Positions 1-11,343 of a DNA stretch of 64,000 nucleotides are shown in pieces. Location of the stretch: assembly GCA_946122785.1 (NCBI GenBank), contig CAMGYJ010000002.1, positions 38,962,495-39,026,494 on the forward strand, in the 5' to 3' direction. Under the pieces are notes generated by a model. That model was given only the letters and a program-made list of their open reading frames with translations. It made no database searches and had not been told where the DNA came from. Numbering within the stretch: position 1 is the stretch's first letter; the number at the start of each line of letters is the position of its first letter. Made by a program: the position numbers and the translations under genes. The DNA is from Linum tenue (taxonomy: Eukaryota > Streptophyta > Magnoliopsida > Malpighiales > Linaceae).

Positions 1-513
1 TGAACCCATTGGTCAGCTGCAAGAACCGAGAAAGGTGCACCCTCGCCTCTTTATCCTTGAACCCATGGAACTGGATGGAAGATGTAATCAACTGGATCCA
101 GCATGGCTTTATCTCAAAGTTGTTCGCAGGGATGGGCCAATAATGGATGACTGGGCGGATGTCCCGTGGAGTGTAGAAATACTCCATAGTGGGCCCCTAA
201 GAGTGTATAAGTACTCCTTAGTGGGCCCCTACGGAGGTGGCTGATGGTTGGTAGCGTCTGCCTGTGGAAAGCCGCCATTAGGTGGGACTTGATTCACCGG
301 AGGGACCCGGAGGGGCATCCCCAGGGGCTGTCCTTGATTCAGGTTGTTTTTGTCTCCCATGTCGTCCACATGCTCGGACTCGCTGCTAATCCAACCGTCA
401 ACCTGTTCTTCTACCGTAGCCAGCCTCGCTTGCTGTACTCTCCTAAGCTGGAGACAAGTGCGCTCGAGTTCTGGATCTAACGGTGGTAATGCTATCGACT
501 GGGTACGGGTCAT
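1..513 (-). pseudogene. Gag N-terminal part of element D (copy 1), frameshifted
   Basis: Read on the minus strand this begins with an ATG at 513 (MTRTQS...) and matches the Gag start of element A (MTRSQS...), including the PPLDPE.ER and SSESE blocks. The frame is lost at about 233, where a 32-bp unit (about 170-233, containing the block tagtgggcccct) is tandemly repeated; 32 is not a multiple of three. The conserved frame continues at 1-180 with TPRDIRP-like residues and runs off the window. The full gag of this element can be followed in the second copy (31773-32968). No function is expected from this broken copy. Confidence 0.8.
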
Positions 514-636
514 GCACTACCTGCACACAGCTAAGAAAGTAAACCCGTGAAGGCAAAAGTGAGGAAAAGTAAACCAATCGATGCGGAAAAGAAATACTAA
601 AGTAACAGAAATCACGGTCCTTCAACAACCTAACCG

Positions 637-654
637 TCCCCTGCAACGACACCA
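637..654 (-). other. Primer binding site of element D (copy 1), diverged
   Basis: On the minus strand the sequence is TGGTGTCGTTGCAGGGGA, six bases inside the LTR end. It is the tRNA-Asp type site seen intact in element A (TGGCGCCGTTGCCGGGGA) with three changes. Confidence 0.7.
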
Positions 655-660
655 AAAACT

Positions 661-1789
661 TGACTCGCCTGTACCGTCACACTAGAAAGTGGCCAAGTGT
701 AACCACCCACTAATGCGTATTATAGTGGGTTTATCTTTATTTGTCAACCCGGGTCCTAGATATGATGACTACTCCGTGAATTCTCGTTATCTAGCGATTT
801 AACTGTAATGAAGTATTAACTAAACTAAACAAACCACAAAGGAGTAAAGGTTGTAGTTCACGTTTGAGAGACGTCACCTAGATATGGTTCCCTCTAGAAT
901 TCAGTTCAATCAGGTAATAATCCACCAAGTTTCGATTTAGTGACAATTATACTGTGGAAAGTTCTTATTCAGTCTGGAGTCTCAACTAAAGGTCTCCAGA
1001 CCCTCTTAATCGGAGTACCCGGCGGGCAACTAACCTCCACCGGAGTAAACAAACTAAGGCTCTAATGCACAAAACCTCCTCTACTGGAGTAAATCCAGTA
1101 CAGAGCAGAGAATTGACTCCTCAACTAAAGTAGTCAATTTTCCATCTTCAATTAAGGGTGCTCTATCAACCTAGCCAGATATTATCTTTCTAGGTCAAAG
1201 CAGAAAGTACAGAAATTTGTTCAGGATTCATTCAATTCAGAAAATCATGCCTCAATTGAATATAATCAATGTCAAAAGATCATGTACTTGGGTTCATACA
1301 ACCAAACCTAACATACAAATCTAGGGTTCCTCATACCCAGGTGAGAAAGAGAGTTTACTCCATAGAGAGAGAAGAGAAATCAGCTTCAGATGCGGAAATC
1401 ATTTTGTGGAGGATGAAATTCGACTTCTGGTTGTCAATCGGCACTTCTCCAAGCTTCAATCGAGCTCCAATGGCGTCAAAACTCGATCTAGTTCACTTTG
1501 GAGGTTTAGTTTGTCGATTTCTCTCTCTAGGTTTTCACTTTCTTTCTCTCAAGCTTGATTCCCTTACAAAGAACCCATAATTCGCATCTAATAGCTCTCC
1601 TGCCCGAAACCCGGTCCAATTACATGGTTGGGTTTTAAGTAAATCGGCTGGGTAATAGCGTAATGGTGCGCAACCTGTTGGGTTAAAACCCGGTCTCCCT
1701 CTGAAATTACCCGGTCGGGGATTTGGGGGTCCAGACCGGGTAAAATCTCTGAATCGTGGGAAATATCATGTACAAATAACGGTCTATCA
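661..1789 (-). repeat. 5' LTR (type 1) of element D, minus strand (copy 1)
   Basis: Starts TGACTCGCC and ends GGTCTATCA on the plus strand, that is TGATAGACC...GAGTCA read on minus, the same termini as the LTRs of element A. At 1129 bp it is shorter than the 1364 bp of element A. Near the U3 side lie inverted arms TTACCCGGTC and GACCGGGTAA (about 1707-1743) and other degenerate ACCCGGT repeats. The end is joined on the left to the primer site and gag, so this is the 5' LTR of a minus-strand element. Confidence 0.85.
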
Positions 1790-1923
1790 CTAATCTCTTC
1801 CTCTAAGGCCACTCTCTACTCATGCATGTGCCTCTTGCGATAAAGATTTAACTAGCTAATGTGTGATTTCTCTTCATGCCATCACCTAATTGATGAAGAA
1901 TTAGGAAGTTAAGATAGCCTATC
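1790..1923. other. 134-bp spacer between LTRs, nothing recognised
   Basis: Sequence between the type-1 LTR and the first type-2 LTR. It carries no ORF or repeat I recognise and may be the old host target DNA. Confidence 0.5.
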
Positions 1924-3392
1924 TGACTCGCTATGACACAACTCCTAACAATGGCCAAGTGTAACCAATGAAAGGGACTGCAGTATAGTGGCTCAAGTAA
2001 TAAATATCGAATCCATGGGTCTCTAGAGTTACTATTACTCATCTTCAGTTCATTATCTTGTAAACTAGATTAAGATGGAAGAACTAAAACTACTCTAACA
2101 AACTACAGTTAAAGTTAATCTAATTACAGGTTGGGAACTCACTTAGGTATGATTCCCCCTAGCCACTAGCCAGATTAATGATTGATGATCTCTAACCTGT
2201 TTCAATTTCATTCACAATGCGGAGAATCCATGACTAGACCTTGAGTCTCGACTAAGAACAAGGCCCTCTTGAGTCAATTGCCTAGAGGGACGTATCCTTC
2301 TCTAGAACAACCGATCAAGGCGTTCTGAACTAGACTCCCTCTATCGAAAGAGGTTCTCAATCGATACAAAGCAGTGAATCAACCCTCGACTAAAGCAATT
2401 GATCCAATACTATCAATCTATGGTGCTCTATTGACCTAATCAGGTATTCACTCTCATAGGATCAAAGCAGAATCAATAATCTTGACTAAAGCAAAATTTA
2501 ATCATGAAGACGTGCATAGATTGAATATGAACTCAAGATTATCAAGTAGGAGTACTCATACAATCATCCAATCAAACAAACATAGCTAGGGTTCCTCAAA
2601 ACCTAAGTGAAGGGAAGTTACTCCATAGAGAAGAGAGAGACTGCAGTAAGAATCTTCAGATGATCAGTCTTCAAGTCCGGGCTTGTTCCTCGAGCTTCCA
2701 AGGTGAATAAATCCTCCAGTTCCACTCCAAGAATGCCCTCAAATCACCCTCTCTCTCTTTGGTTCGTCCCTTGGATGTTTGTGATCCAAAACCCAGCTCT
2801 CCCCTGCAAAAACGCACAAAACAGGCTTTTAGCAGCCTGCGTTCGCGACCCCCGGTCCAAATACACGGTCGGGTATCAACAAAAATGCTCTGGGTCACTC
2901 TTCTGGGCAAAAGGGAAAATACCCGGTTGGGTATTTTTGGTTCACGACTGGGGGGCCTTCTGATGCTGCCAAAAAGCCCCTATCATATGGCCAAAATACC
3001 CGGTAGGGTATTATGGTCAGGTATTTTGCAGTTCCGGGTCCCCTATCTTTGATTCTTCGTTTCTCCCTCGTTCAGACTCCAAATCAGGTGCTGTTTGATC
3101 CCAGACGCTCGTAGTCTTGTCCTATTTCTTCTCATGACAAGATTACATGATTATATGGTCAAAACTGAGGTGGAAATCCATTCTTCTTCAAGTCATACCC
3201 GAGTTTCTTCCCCCGAGTCGCCAATTGATCTCCGATTGACTTGAAACTTGCGCCTACGCTTCACTTTATGTGCTAGGACCTGAAATGTGACAAAGGAACA
3301 CAAACTAGCGTAAAATAGGTCAAAGAATTGATAATGAAAGCTTAAACGATCAAGAAACAAAGGGGAAAACATGTGCAAATATCGAGTCATCA
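1924..3392 (-). repeat. Type-2 LTR 'A', minus strand (copy 1)
   Basis: Begins TGACTCGCTATGAC and ends GAGTCATCA; flanking bases CTATC and ATATC agree in four of five positions, consistent with an aged target duplication around a solo LTR. It shares its backbone with LTR 'B' just downstream (for example the stretch containing GGTTGGGAACTCACTTAGG) but carries a distinct GC-rich block with TACCCGG..GGGTA palindromes (about 2850-3010) in place of the GCACGGCCGTGC block of B. Confidence 0.8.
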
Positions 3393-3470
3393 ATATCATT
3401 AATTGTGGGCTTCTACAAATCATAACCATAGTCTATAACATCGATGATCTAACAATCAATCATTAATACT

Positions 3471-4827
3471 TGCCTCGCTAAAACAAAACTCCTAACAATG
3501 GCCAAGTGTAACCAATGAAAGGGGCCGCAGTATAGTGGCACAAGTAATAAATATCGAATCCGTAATCCACGGGTCCCTAGAGTTACTATTACTCAGCTTA
3601 GGTTCATTATCTAGCAAACCAGATTAAAATAGAAGAACTATAACTACTATAGCAAACTACAGTTAAAGTTAATCTAATTACAGGTTGGGAACTCACTTAG
3701 GTATGATCCCCCCAAGCCACTAGCCAGATTAATGGTTGATGACCTCTAACCTGTTTCAATTTCATTCACAACGCGGAGAATCCTTAACTAGACCTTGAAT
3801 CTCGACTAAAGAAACAAGGCCCTCTTGAGTCGATTGCCTATAGGGACGTATCCTTCTCTAGAAAAAGCAATCAAGGGGTTCTGAACTAGATTCCGTCTAT
3901 TGAATGAGGTTCTCAATCCATACAAAGCAGTGAATCGACTCTCGACTAAAGCAATCGGTCAAATACTATCAATCTATGGTGCTCTATATTGACCTAATAA
4001 GGTATTCGCTCTCATATCAAATCAGAATCAATAATCTCGACTAAAACATAATTGAATCATGAAAACATGCATAAATTGAATATGAACTCAAGATTATCAA
4101 GTAGGAGTACTCATACAATCATCTAATTAAATAAACATGGCTAGGGTTCCTCAAAACCTAAGTGAAGGGAAGTTACTCCATAGAGAAAAGAGAGAATGCA
4201 GTAAGAATCTTCAGATGATCAGTCTTCAAGTCCTGGGCTTGTTCTTCGAACTTCCAAGGCTCCAAAAACGCCCTCAAATCATCCTCTCACTCTTTGGTTC
4301 GTCCCTTGGGTGTTTGGGAACCAAAACCTAGCTCTCCCTCTCCAAAAATCACAAAACGACCTTTATACCCGCTGAAATTTGCACCCCTGACTTGCACGGC
4401 TGTTCAAATTGAGGTTTTGGCAGTGCAAACCTCCTGGAAAACTCGCACGGCCGTGCACAATTTCCAGCATGCACTCCTAAGTTTCGTTGAGCTAGTTTGT
4501 ACTCGTTTGACCTCCAATTCAGTTGTCGTTTGATCTCAGACACTCGTAGTCTCTTCCTATTCCTTATAATGACAAGTTTACATGATTCTTTGGTCACAAA
4601 ATAAGGTAGAAATCCATTCTTATTTAGGTCATGCCGAGTTTCTTCCCCCCAAGTCGCCAATTGATCTCCGATTGACTTGAAACTTGCGCATATGCTTCAC
4701 TTTACATGCTAGGACCTGAAATGTGACAAAGAAACACAATCTAGCATAAAATAGGCCAAAGTATGATAAATACCAAGCTAATCAATAAAGGAATGAGGGG
4801 TAAACATGTGTAAATATGTAGTCATCA
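3471..4827 (-). repeat. Type-2 solo LTR 'B', minus strand (copy 1)
   Basis: Begins TGCCTCGCTAAAAC and ends GTAGTCATCA, flanked on both sides by ATACT (3466-3470 and 4828-4832), a perfect 5-bp target duplication. No internal region is present, so it is a solo LTR left by recombination. A reversed TATA-like box (CCTTTATA, about 4359) lies next to the palindromic remnant TTGCACGGCTGTTCAA and a full GCACGGCCGTGC. Confidence 0.9.
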
Positions 4828-6669
4828 ATACTACTCAAGGTATAGATGTTTGTTATTCCGTCTATACTCGTGTAACATCAATGAAGTTTAACCAGAGGAT
4901 AAATTCTTATCAATCTAGGTAATACTAAGCACAATTCAAATATTAGCATCCAATAGATTCACAAGCATCAATGATAAAGAATCATTCATACTATATAAAC
5001 ATCAATGACCATCACATAAGAAACGAAACTTAAAAGCATCCATACATAGGACATTGGCATCGAGATTTACATAGACAAACACAAGCATGAGGTAAATCAT
5101 AGCATTCATTCTCATAACAATAAATAATTTCATATCTTCATATAATCAATTTCGATTAGGCTACATAGAAGAGAAGGAAGGACCACGATTGATGATGACA
5201 TAATCTCCTTAGCTGCAGAATCTCATAGGAAGACTACGCTATCACTCACGCAGAGTGTCCAAAAATTTGTGTGTTTGTGCAGCCTTAATAAGCTAATCAG
5301 TCATGCCATTTATTTATAGGGGAAGATCCCAGCCTTAAACGTCCTAAACAGACTGGGAAAGAGTCTCAGAAACATTGTGGTGTAAGTAGACTTCCCCCAC
5401 AAGGGTTTGGTGGTGGTTGGAACTACCATTCTTATTTATCTTGGGTTGTGATCCTCTGACCTTGGACAACTCCTTGAAATTTGGGCACGTCTTGACGTAT
5501 CATTTCCAGCGGCAGTTTGACCCATTGTTGGGACTGCCGCTCGTTCTTTCTTCAACTTGGGCTGAGTCTTTCTCCTATGAATTTGTCTTCTGATTATATA
5601 GCAACTACAGGCAGAGTTCTCCGTCGTTGGACCTCTTTTTTCTCACAAAAGCTCCATATTTTTTTCTTGTATAGCTCCTTTGGTCCTCCATAGTTCTCCA
5701 CTGATTGATGCAAACTTTTTTAGGTTTCTTTGTACCTTTAATACCATAAAAAATATACATAGAAGGCATCAAAGAGTACAATAACATAACCTAGGTCTAT
5801 TAAAGGCTCATTGATCAAATAATTATGTGTTGCTCTCCCCCATTCAGAATTTATCATCCAAAGTGTGTTGAGCATCCATACTCAAGCGTCCGAAAAGAAC
5901 TAGTCAATTGTTGGTGTGGGGAGAATGAGTCACCACCTGACCATCTTTGGCTTGCTTGAAGTATTCATTATATTATACACCATTCATGATTCGGTCGAAT
6001 ATGGTAGGGGAAACCAATATCGCCTTGTGAAGGCCCTAGTCATGTGTTGGATTCAAGGTGAAATAATCTTACATCAAGCGCTTGTGACTGTCTTCCTTGG
6101 TACGTCTTACTAATTTGTAATAATAAATAATGAGGAGATGATGTAGCACTCATTCTAACAAACACGCTCAAGCTGACACTCACACTCTGATTGATTATCA
6201 GTAGCTTCCTTCTGCCTCTTGTAGCTTCTCTTTGCCTCTCATTAGCTTCTCTACTAGGGGAATCCATTAAGCAGATAGAGTTGTATTTGGGTAGAGAAGT
6301 GTTGAAGGTTGAATAGACTTTTCAAGACTAAAGGTTGAATGGTGGATGAGTAGAATGACCAAACTCGAGGATTCATTTGTAGAAACACAAAGTTAGATGA
6401 ATAATTGATGACACAACTCATTCTTATTAAAATTTGATGATCAGGACGCAACTCATTATGGTTAAACTTGGATGAGCAGTTTGATGACCAAATTATTGCA
6501 TTTTCGTCAATGATGACAACATATTGAATGGGATTTCTTTTTGTCGAAATAAAAAATTATATTATATATTCATCTTAATTAATTATTACTAAATGTATCA
6601 AAATCTTAAACAAATTATCTTGATACAATGATGAATTCTACAATAAACTAGATTGTGTAGAAAAACTAA
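4828..6669. other. Intergenic stretch, no gene recognised (copy 1)
   Basis: About 1.8 kb of moderately AT-rich sequence between the solo LTR and the LINE. Only short ORFs (up to 75 codons) occur on either strand, with no recognisable domain. It is repeated almost perfectly at 37282-39120. Confidence 0.6.
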
Positions 6670-6776
6670 AATTGAGGGATTTGTCAGTTTGGCTCTTCTC
6701 ATTGGAGCAAAACCTTTTTGGTGGAAGTGGAATGCTAACTCTAGCACCCATTTTAGCACTTTGGCTCTAAACTATC

Positions 6777-7858
6777 ATGGATAAGTTTAAGTCGTCGACT
6801 GGCGAGGGCATCACTTGGGCGCAACTGTTTTATGTTGCGCCTGAGAATCGTCTTAAATTCCGTCCTCCAGAGAAAGTGAAGGATGGGTATCGTCTTCCGA
6901 AGGAGGTCAAGGAGAAAGGTGTCAAGAGGTGGAAAAGATTTGTTGATTGGTCAGTTCGTTGGAACTTGACCAAAGATCCCTGCTCTTCAAACATGGGTGA
7001 ACAGGTTATGGGGAAGAGATGGTCTCGTTCGTGTATCTAAGTTTGAACCGAAGCTTATCGTATTTCAATTCCTTTGCCAGCTTCGTGTAACTGGGTGTTC
7101 CAATCGGGTCGTGACATCATCTGAGAAATCTAATTTTCTTCAGGAAATGGCATTAAGGGATTCAGCCGTTGTCCCCGAAGGTGGAAACGCTACCGATCTG
7201 GGTCAAGATATGGGGGTTGCCTCTGGAATATGTAGCATTGGATGGTTTGGAGTGGGTTACGAGTACAATTGGTCGCCCTTTATGGATGGATCACAAGACT
7301 GGAATGGGGGGTCAGTTGGGTTTCTCTAGAGCATGTATTGAATTGAAGGCGGATTTTGGGTTTCCATCCAAAATCAAATTCTATCCGGACGGTGATCCAA
7401 GTTTTGAAGTGGCTGTGGTGTATAGCAATTTGCCGCCAGTGTGTGCGAAGTGTGGTATTTTTGGTCATAATTTTGGTTCTAGGTCTGAAGAGGGTATGGA
7501 TCCCTAAGAAGAATTCAGGTACAGATTCGATAGTTGTGTCCCAGGCTATTGAAAACTCAGAAGAGGAAGTCTTGGATCAGCCTCACATAGAGGAGGTGTT
7601 TTGCGATGTTTTAACTGATGAGGTACAGGTTGTGGTGGAACTTGAAAGCGAGAAAGAGGTTGCTCAATCTATCCCAAATCAAGTAGGGAGTCCTACTTTT
7701 GAGTTTGCTCAGGTGGTCAGAGGGTCACCATCTGCTGGGAGCCTTGTGGCAGCTGAGCAAACGGCTAAATCAGATGAGTCATCATCTTGTAAAGATGGGA
7801 GCTCTCGGGTTCAGTCTCCTCAGGGAGGGAATGAGAGACAACTTTCCACTGTCAGCTA
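6777..7858 (+). pseudogene. LINE-1 ORF1 (nucleic-acid-binding), frameshifted (copy 1)
   Basis: The ORF1 product of plant LINEs binds the element RNA as a nucleoprotein partner of ORF2. ATG at 6777 (MDKFKSS...). The pieces lie in changing frames: 6777-7040, then the DUF4283-like block with PIWVKIWGLPLEYVAL (from 7169), then a zinc knuckle starting CAKCGIFGH (about 7440-7475) typical of the zf-CCHC_4 family, then an acidic, Ser-rich tail to 7858. A G too many at about 7482 shifts the frame here; copy 2 lacks that extra base but has other indels. It is followed by ORF2 about 125 bp downstream. The complementary indels suggest consensus errors on top of real decay. Confidence 0.75.
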
Positions 7859-7983
7859 GGATATCCAGACTCCTATGGTGGACAGAGGAAAGAAAATATG
7901 GGTGAAAGATCCTCAAGATCCATTTCAAGTGGTGAAGAAAGGAGGAAAGGAGGAAAGGGTGGAAAGGGTAGGAAGAAGAAGAA

Positions 7984-9826
7984 ATGAGAATTCTCATGTG
8001 GAATGCTAGAGGATTTATAGCTGATAGTAAGTATTTTGATTTACTTAGAAAGATAAATAAATAAAATCTTAGTATAATAGCTATACTTGAGCCTAGAATT
8101 AGAAGAAAGTAAGAGAAGAAGCTTGTGAATAAGAGGTTTTTGGATTGGGAAAATGAGATTACTTACAACTCTGTCAGTTTAGGAAAAATTTGGTTGATTT
8201 GGAGAAAGGACATACCCCTGAGAATTCTGCACTCTACTGATCAGTTCATTCATGTTCTTATTAGCTCTGCTATACCTTTCTTAGTGACATTTGTGTATGC
8301 ATCAAATGAAGACAGGGATAGAAGAAGATTGTTTGAGGATATTAAGAAGCTTAGAATTCGAGGTAATCCTTGGATGATTTTGGGAGATTTCAATGTAATC
8401 CGATCTTCTTCTAAAGCATCAAATACTCCACATTACAACACTAGTATGAAGGATTTTGAGAGTTGAATCCTGGAGTTAGAGTTAGAAGATCATCAAGCTA
8501 CGAGTCCATGGTTCACTTGGCTAAACAAGCAAGATGCTCGCCCAATAGCGAAAAAACTTGATAGAATGTTGGTGAACTTTGAATGGATGGATAAGATGGT
8601 GGAAAGTTCAGTTCACTTTCATAAGCCATGTATTTCAGATCATTGTCCAAGCTTGGTAGATACAGAGGCTGCAAAGCAGTCATTGCCAAAGTCGTTTAAA
8701 TTCTTTCATTTTGGATCAACCACCCGAAGTTTGATGAGTTGCTTAGGAAAGCTTGGGATAGTAGGGTGTCAGGGACGCCAATGATAAAAGTTCATAAGAA
8801 ACTGCGAATTCTTAAGAAGTTTCTAAAAGAATTAAATCATGAAGAATTCTTGGATATAAGGGAGAGGGTGAAAACAAAGGAGGCTGAACTTGATTCTATA
8901 CAGCAGGAAGCACTATCCAATCCTACTAATGAAGTGTTTAAGCAAGAATCTGTGATTTCAAGGGAGTTGCATGAGTTGCTCCAGGCTGAAGAATCTTTCC
9001 TAAGGCATAAGACTAGGGATCTCTAGCTTAAGGGGGAGACTCAAACACTCCATATTTTCACATATATCTGAAATCCAGACAAAGGAGGATACGATAAACT
9101 ATGCTCAAGAATGAGGAGGGATGTAAGGTCACTGACTTAAAAGATCTGGGAGATATAGCTGAAGGATTTTATAAACGATTACTGGAAAGAAAGGATCCTG
9201 ATGTGATAGAAGAATCAGATGGGTTTTACTCTGAGCTATTAAGGAAGACTATATCCAATGAAGAAGGACTATGTGCTCCTGTTACAGAGGATAAGGTGAT
9301 GAGTGTGGTTTTTGCAATGAATGGAGATAAAAGTCCAGGACCTGATGGTTACTCGGCAACATTCTTTCAACATGCTTGGCCTGTTGTAGGGGTAGAGGTA
9401 ATGTTTGCTATCCAAACTTGCTTTTATGACAGTAAAATGCCTAGGGAAGTGAATGCTACAATTTTAGCTCTTGTTCCTAAGGTCCACGAACTATGATGAA
9501 ATGAGATTTTTCAGACCTATTTCCTGTTGCAATACTATCTACAAAGTTATAGTCAAATTATTGCAAATAGGCTTAGGATTCATCTGCCTCATCTTATTAG
9601 CTTGAACCAAACAGCTTTCATAAAGGGGAGATCTATTGGAGATAATATTTTTCTAGATCATGAACTTGTTCACAAGTATGCTCATAAAAATGTTTCTCCT
9701 AGATGTGCACTCAAAATAGATTTAATGAAACCCTTTGATTCAGTTGATTGGCTTTTCATTTTCAAAGTGTTGAAGAATATGGGGTTTCCAGATCTGTTCA
9801 TTAGTTGGATAAAGATGTGTGTGAGT
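7984..9826 (+). pseudogene. LINE-1 ORF2: endonuclease and N-terminal half of RT (copy 1)
   Basis: ORF2 of L1-type LINEs nicks the target with an APE-like endonuclease and copies its RNA there. From the ATG at 7984 the endonuclease motifs are in order: WNARG (Asn), LEPR (Glu), GDFN (Asp, Asn; about 8388) and SDH (about 8635). RT motifs follow: KSPGPDGY (about 9330), TAFIKGRSIGDN, and IDLMKPFDSVDW, where the usual KAFDS has Pro for Ala. Stop codons (after RKINK, IRRK and MKDFES) and shifts near 8735, 9090 and 9495-9550 break it. It ends at IKMCVS where element A inserted. A dead copy. Confidence 0.8.
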
Positions 9827-11193
9827 TGATAGACCGAATATTACACATAGTTTCACCCCTATTCTGAAGGCGTTTGTGATGTGGAATCTCGTGTTTTAAG
9901 CCGATTTCACGCTAGGTTGTGTGTTTATGTCATATTTCAGGACCCGGCATTGGAATCGAGGCGGAGACACGAGTTATGGGTCGAAAGGAGCGAAGTTGGG
10001 AAGAAGGAGGCTGGAGAACCAAAATACCCGGCCAAAGGCAGAAATACCCGACCGGGTATTTTCTGGCCATGGTCGGGTATTATTCCTTTGGGCGCCCCGT
10101 GAGAAACAGAGGGGGGCCCGGGCAAAAGGGTAGAAATCCCCGGTCGGGGATTATTGGAAGAGACCGGGGATTTTCCCCTGGCATGAAACGCGCGTTTTGA
10201 ATATACCCGGTCGAAATCCAAAATACCCGACCGGGTATTTCGACCGGGTATCGCGATCTGGCAGCTGATAAAAGGAAGAAGAAGGCCAACATTGAAAGGT
10301 TCCGAGTTTTTGAGAGAGAAATCGATTCCTAGAGAGAGAAAGCGACGAACCAGAGTTCCCAAGTGCCATAGCTTGATCTTCATCACCATTGGAGCCCGGC
10401 TTGAGCTTGGAGAAGTGCCGATTAAACGTCCAGGAGCAGAAATCCATCTTCACAGTATGATTTCCGCGTCTGAATCTGCTTTTGCTTCTTTCTCTATGGA
10501 GTAGTTCCCCCATTCATCTAGGTATGGGGAACCCTAGATTTGTATGCTAGGTCTAATTGTATGAACCCAAGTACAGAGTTTAGTGAATTGATTATATTCG
10601 ATTGAGGTTTGAATGATTGAATGACTTGAATCCTGATCAAATTCCTGTTGTTTCTGCTTTGACCTAGAATGAGAATATCTGCCTAGGTTGATAGAGTATC
10701 CTTAATCGAAAGTGGCGAATTGGTGACTTTAGTCGAGGAGCCAATTCGCTATTATGTACCGAATTCCATTCGGTAGTGGAGGTTTGGTTCGTTAGGGCTT
10801 CAATCTGTTTACTCCGGTGGAGGTTAGTCGCCCACTAGAGACTCAGATTGAGAGGGTCTGGAGACCTTTAGTCGAGACTTCAGGCTATTTAAGAACCTTC
10901 AGCAGTATAGCTTTCATAAAAACTGAACTTGGTAAATTGCAATCCGACTTAACTGCAGTCTAGGGGGGAACCATATCCGGGTGACCTCTCTTGACTTGAA
11001 CAACCGTTAAACTTGCTTTGTGTTTTTGTTTGTTTGAATTTGCACTAAAAGTTCACTGCTAGATAACGAGGATTTCACCGAGTAGTCATCACATCTAGGA
11101 CCCGGGTTGACAATAAAACCCAAACCCGCTATACTACGCTTTAGGAAGTGGTTACACTTGGCCATTTTCTAGAGTGACAGTAGGAGTGAGTCA
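9827..11193 (+). repeat. 5' LTR of element A (copy 1)
   Basis: TGATAGACC...GAGTCA, 1367 bp, preceded by the target duplication TGAGT (9822-9826). Three phased palindromes are centred at about 10052, 10144 and 10231 (TACCCGACCGGGTA, ATCCCCGGTCGGGGAT, TACCCGACCGGGTA), followed by a TATA-like TGATAAAAGG at 10266-10275. It differs from the 5' LTR of copy 2 by about one substitution and three single-base indels. Confidence 0.92.
10045..10275 (+). promoter_or_regulatory. U3 palindrome array and TATA-like box of element A LTR (copy 1)
   Basis: Perfect TACCCGACCGGGTA at 10045-10058 and 10224-10237, the variant ATCCCCGGTCGGGGAT at 10136-10151, and half sites between. Spacing is close to 90 bp. TGATAAAAGG at 10266-10275 sits 28 bp past the last full palindrome. 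A promoter role is inferred from position. Confidence 0.6.
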
Positions 11194-11200
11194 AGTTTTT

Positions 11201-11218
11201 TGGCGCCGTTGCCGGGGA
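11201..11218 (+). other. Primer binding site of element A, tRNA-Asp type (copy 1)
   Basis: TGGCGCCGTTGCCGGGGA, seven bases after the LTR end, complementary to the 3' end of plant tRNA-Asp, as is usual for Athila and related elements. Confidence 0.9.
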
Positions 11219-11343
11219 CGGCTAGGTTGTTGAAGAAAAGTGATTTCTAGTTACTTTAGCATTTTCATTTTCGCATTGAGTGTTTCTTCTTTCCCACTTG
11301 TGCCTTCACGGGTTTGCATTGCTTGATTGTGTGCAGATAGTGC

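Larger units (their letters stand above)
6670..9826 (+). mobile_element. 5' half of LINE-1 (copy 1), split by element A
   Basis: A plant L1-type LINE with ORF1 (DUF4283 plus zinc knuckle) and ORF2 (endonuclease, reverse transcriptase). It is interrupted after the RT residues IKMCVS by the LTR of element A at 9827. The remainder of this copy would lie beyond the N gap and is not seen. The exact 5' end is uncertain; I placed it shortly before the ORF1 ATG. Confidence 0.8.

Noticed and set aside
5605..5787. Minus-strand ORF of 60 codons with a basic tail (also 38058-38240)
   Set aside because: Short, no domain, and lies in otherwise noncoding duplicated DNA.
11201..11218. tRNA gene fragment
   Set aside because: It is an 18-base primer binding site complementary to tRNA-Asp, placed right after an LTR; no tRNA gene structure is present anywhere I looked.
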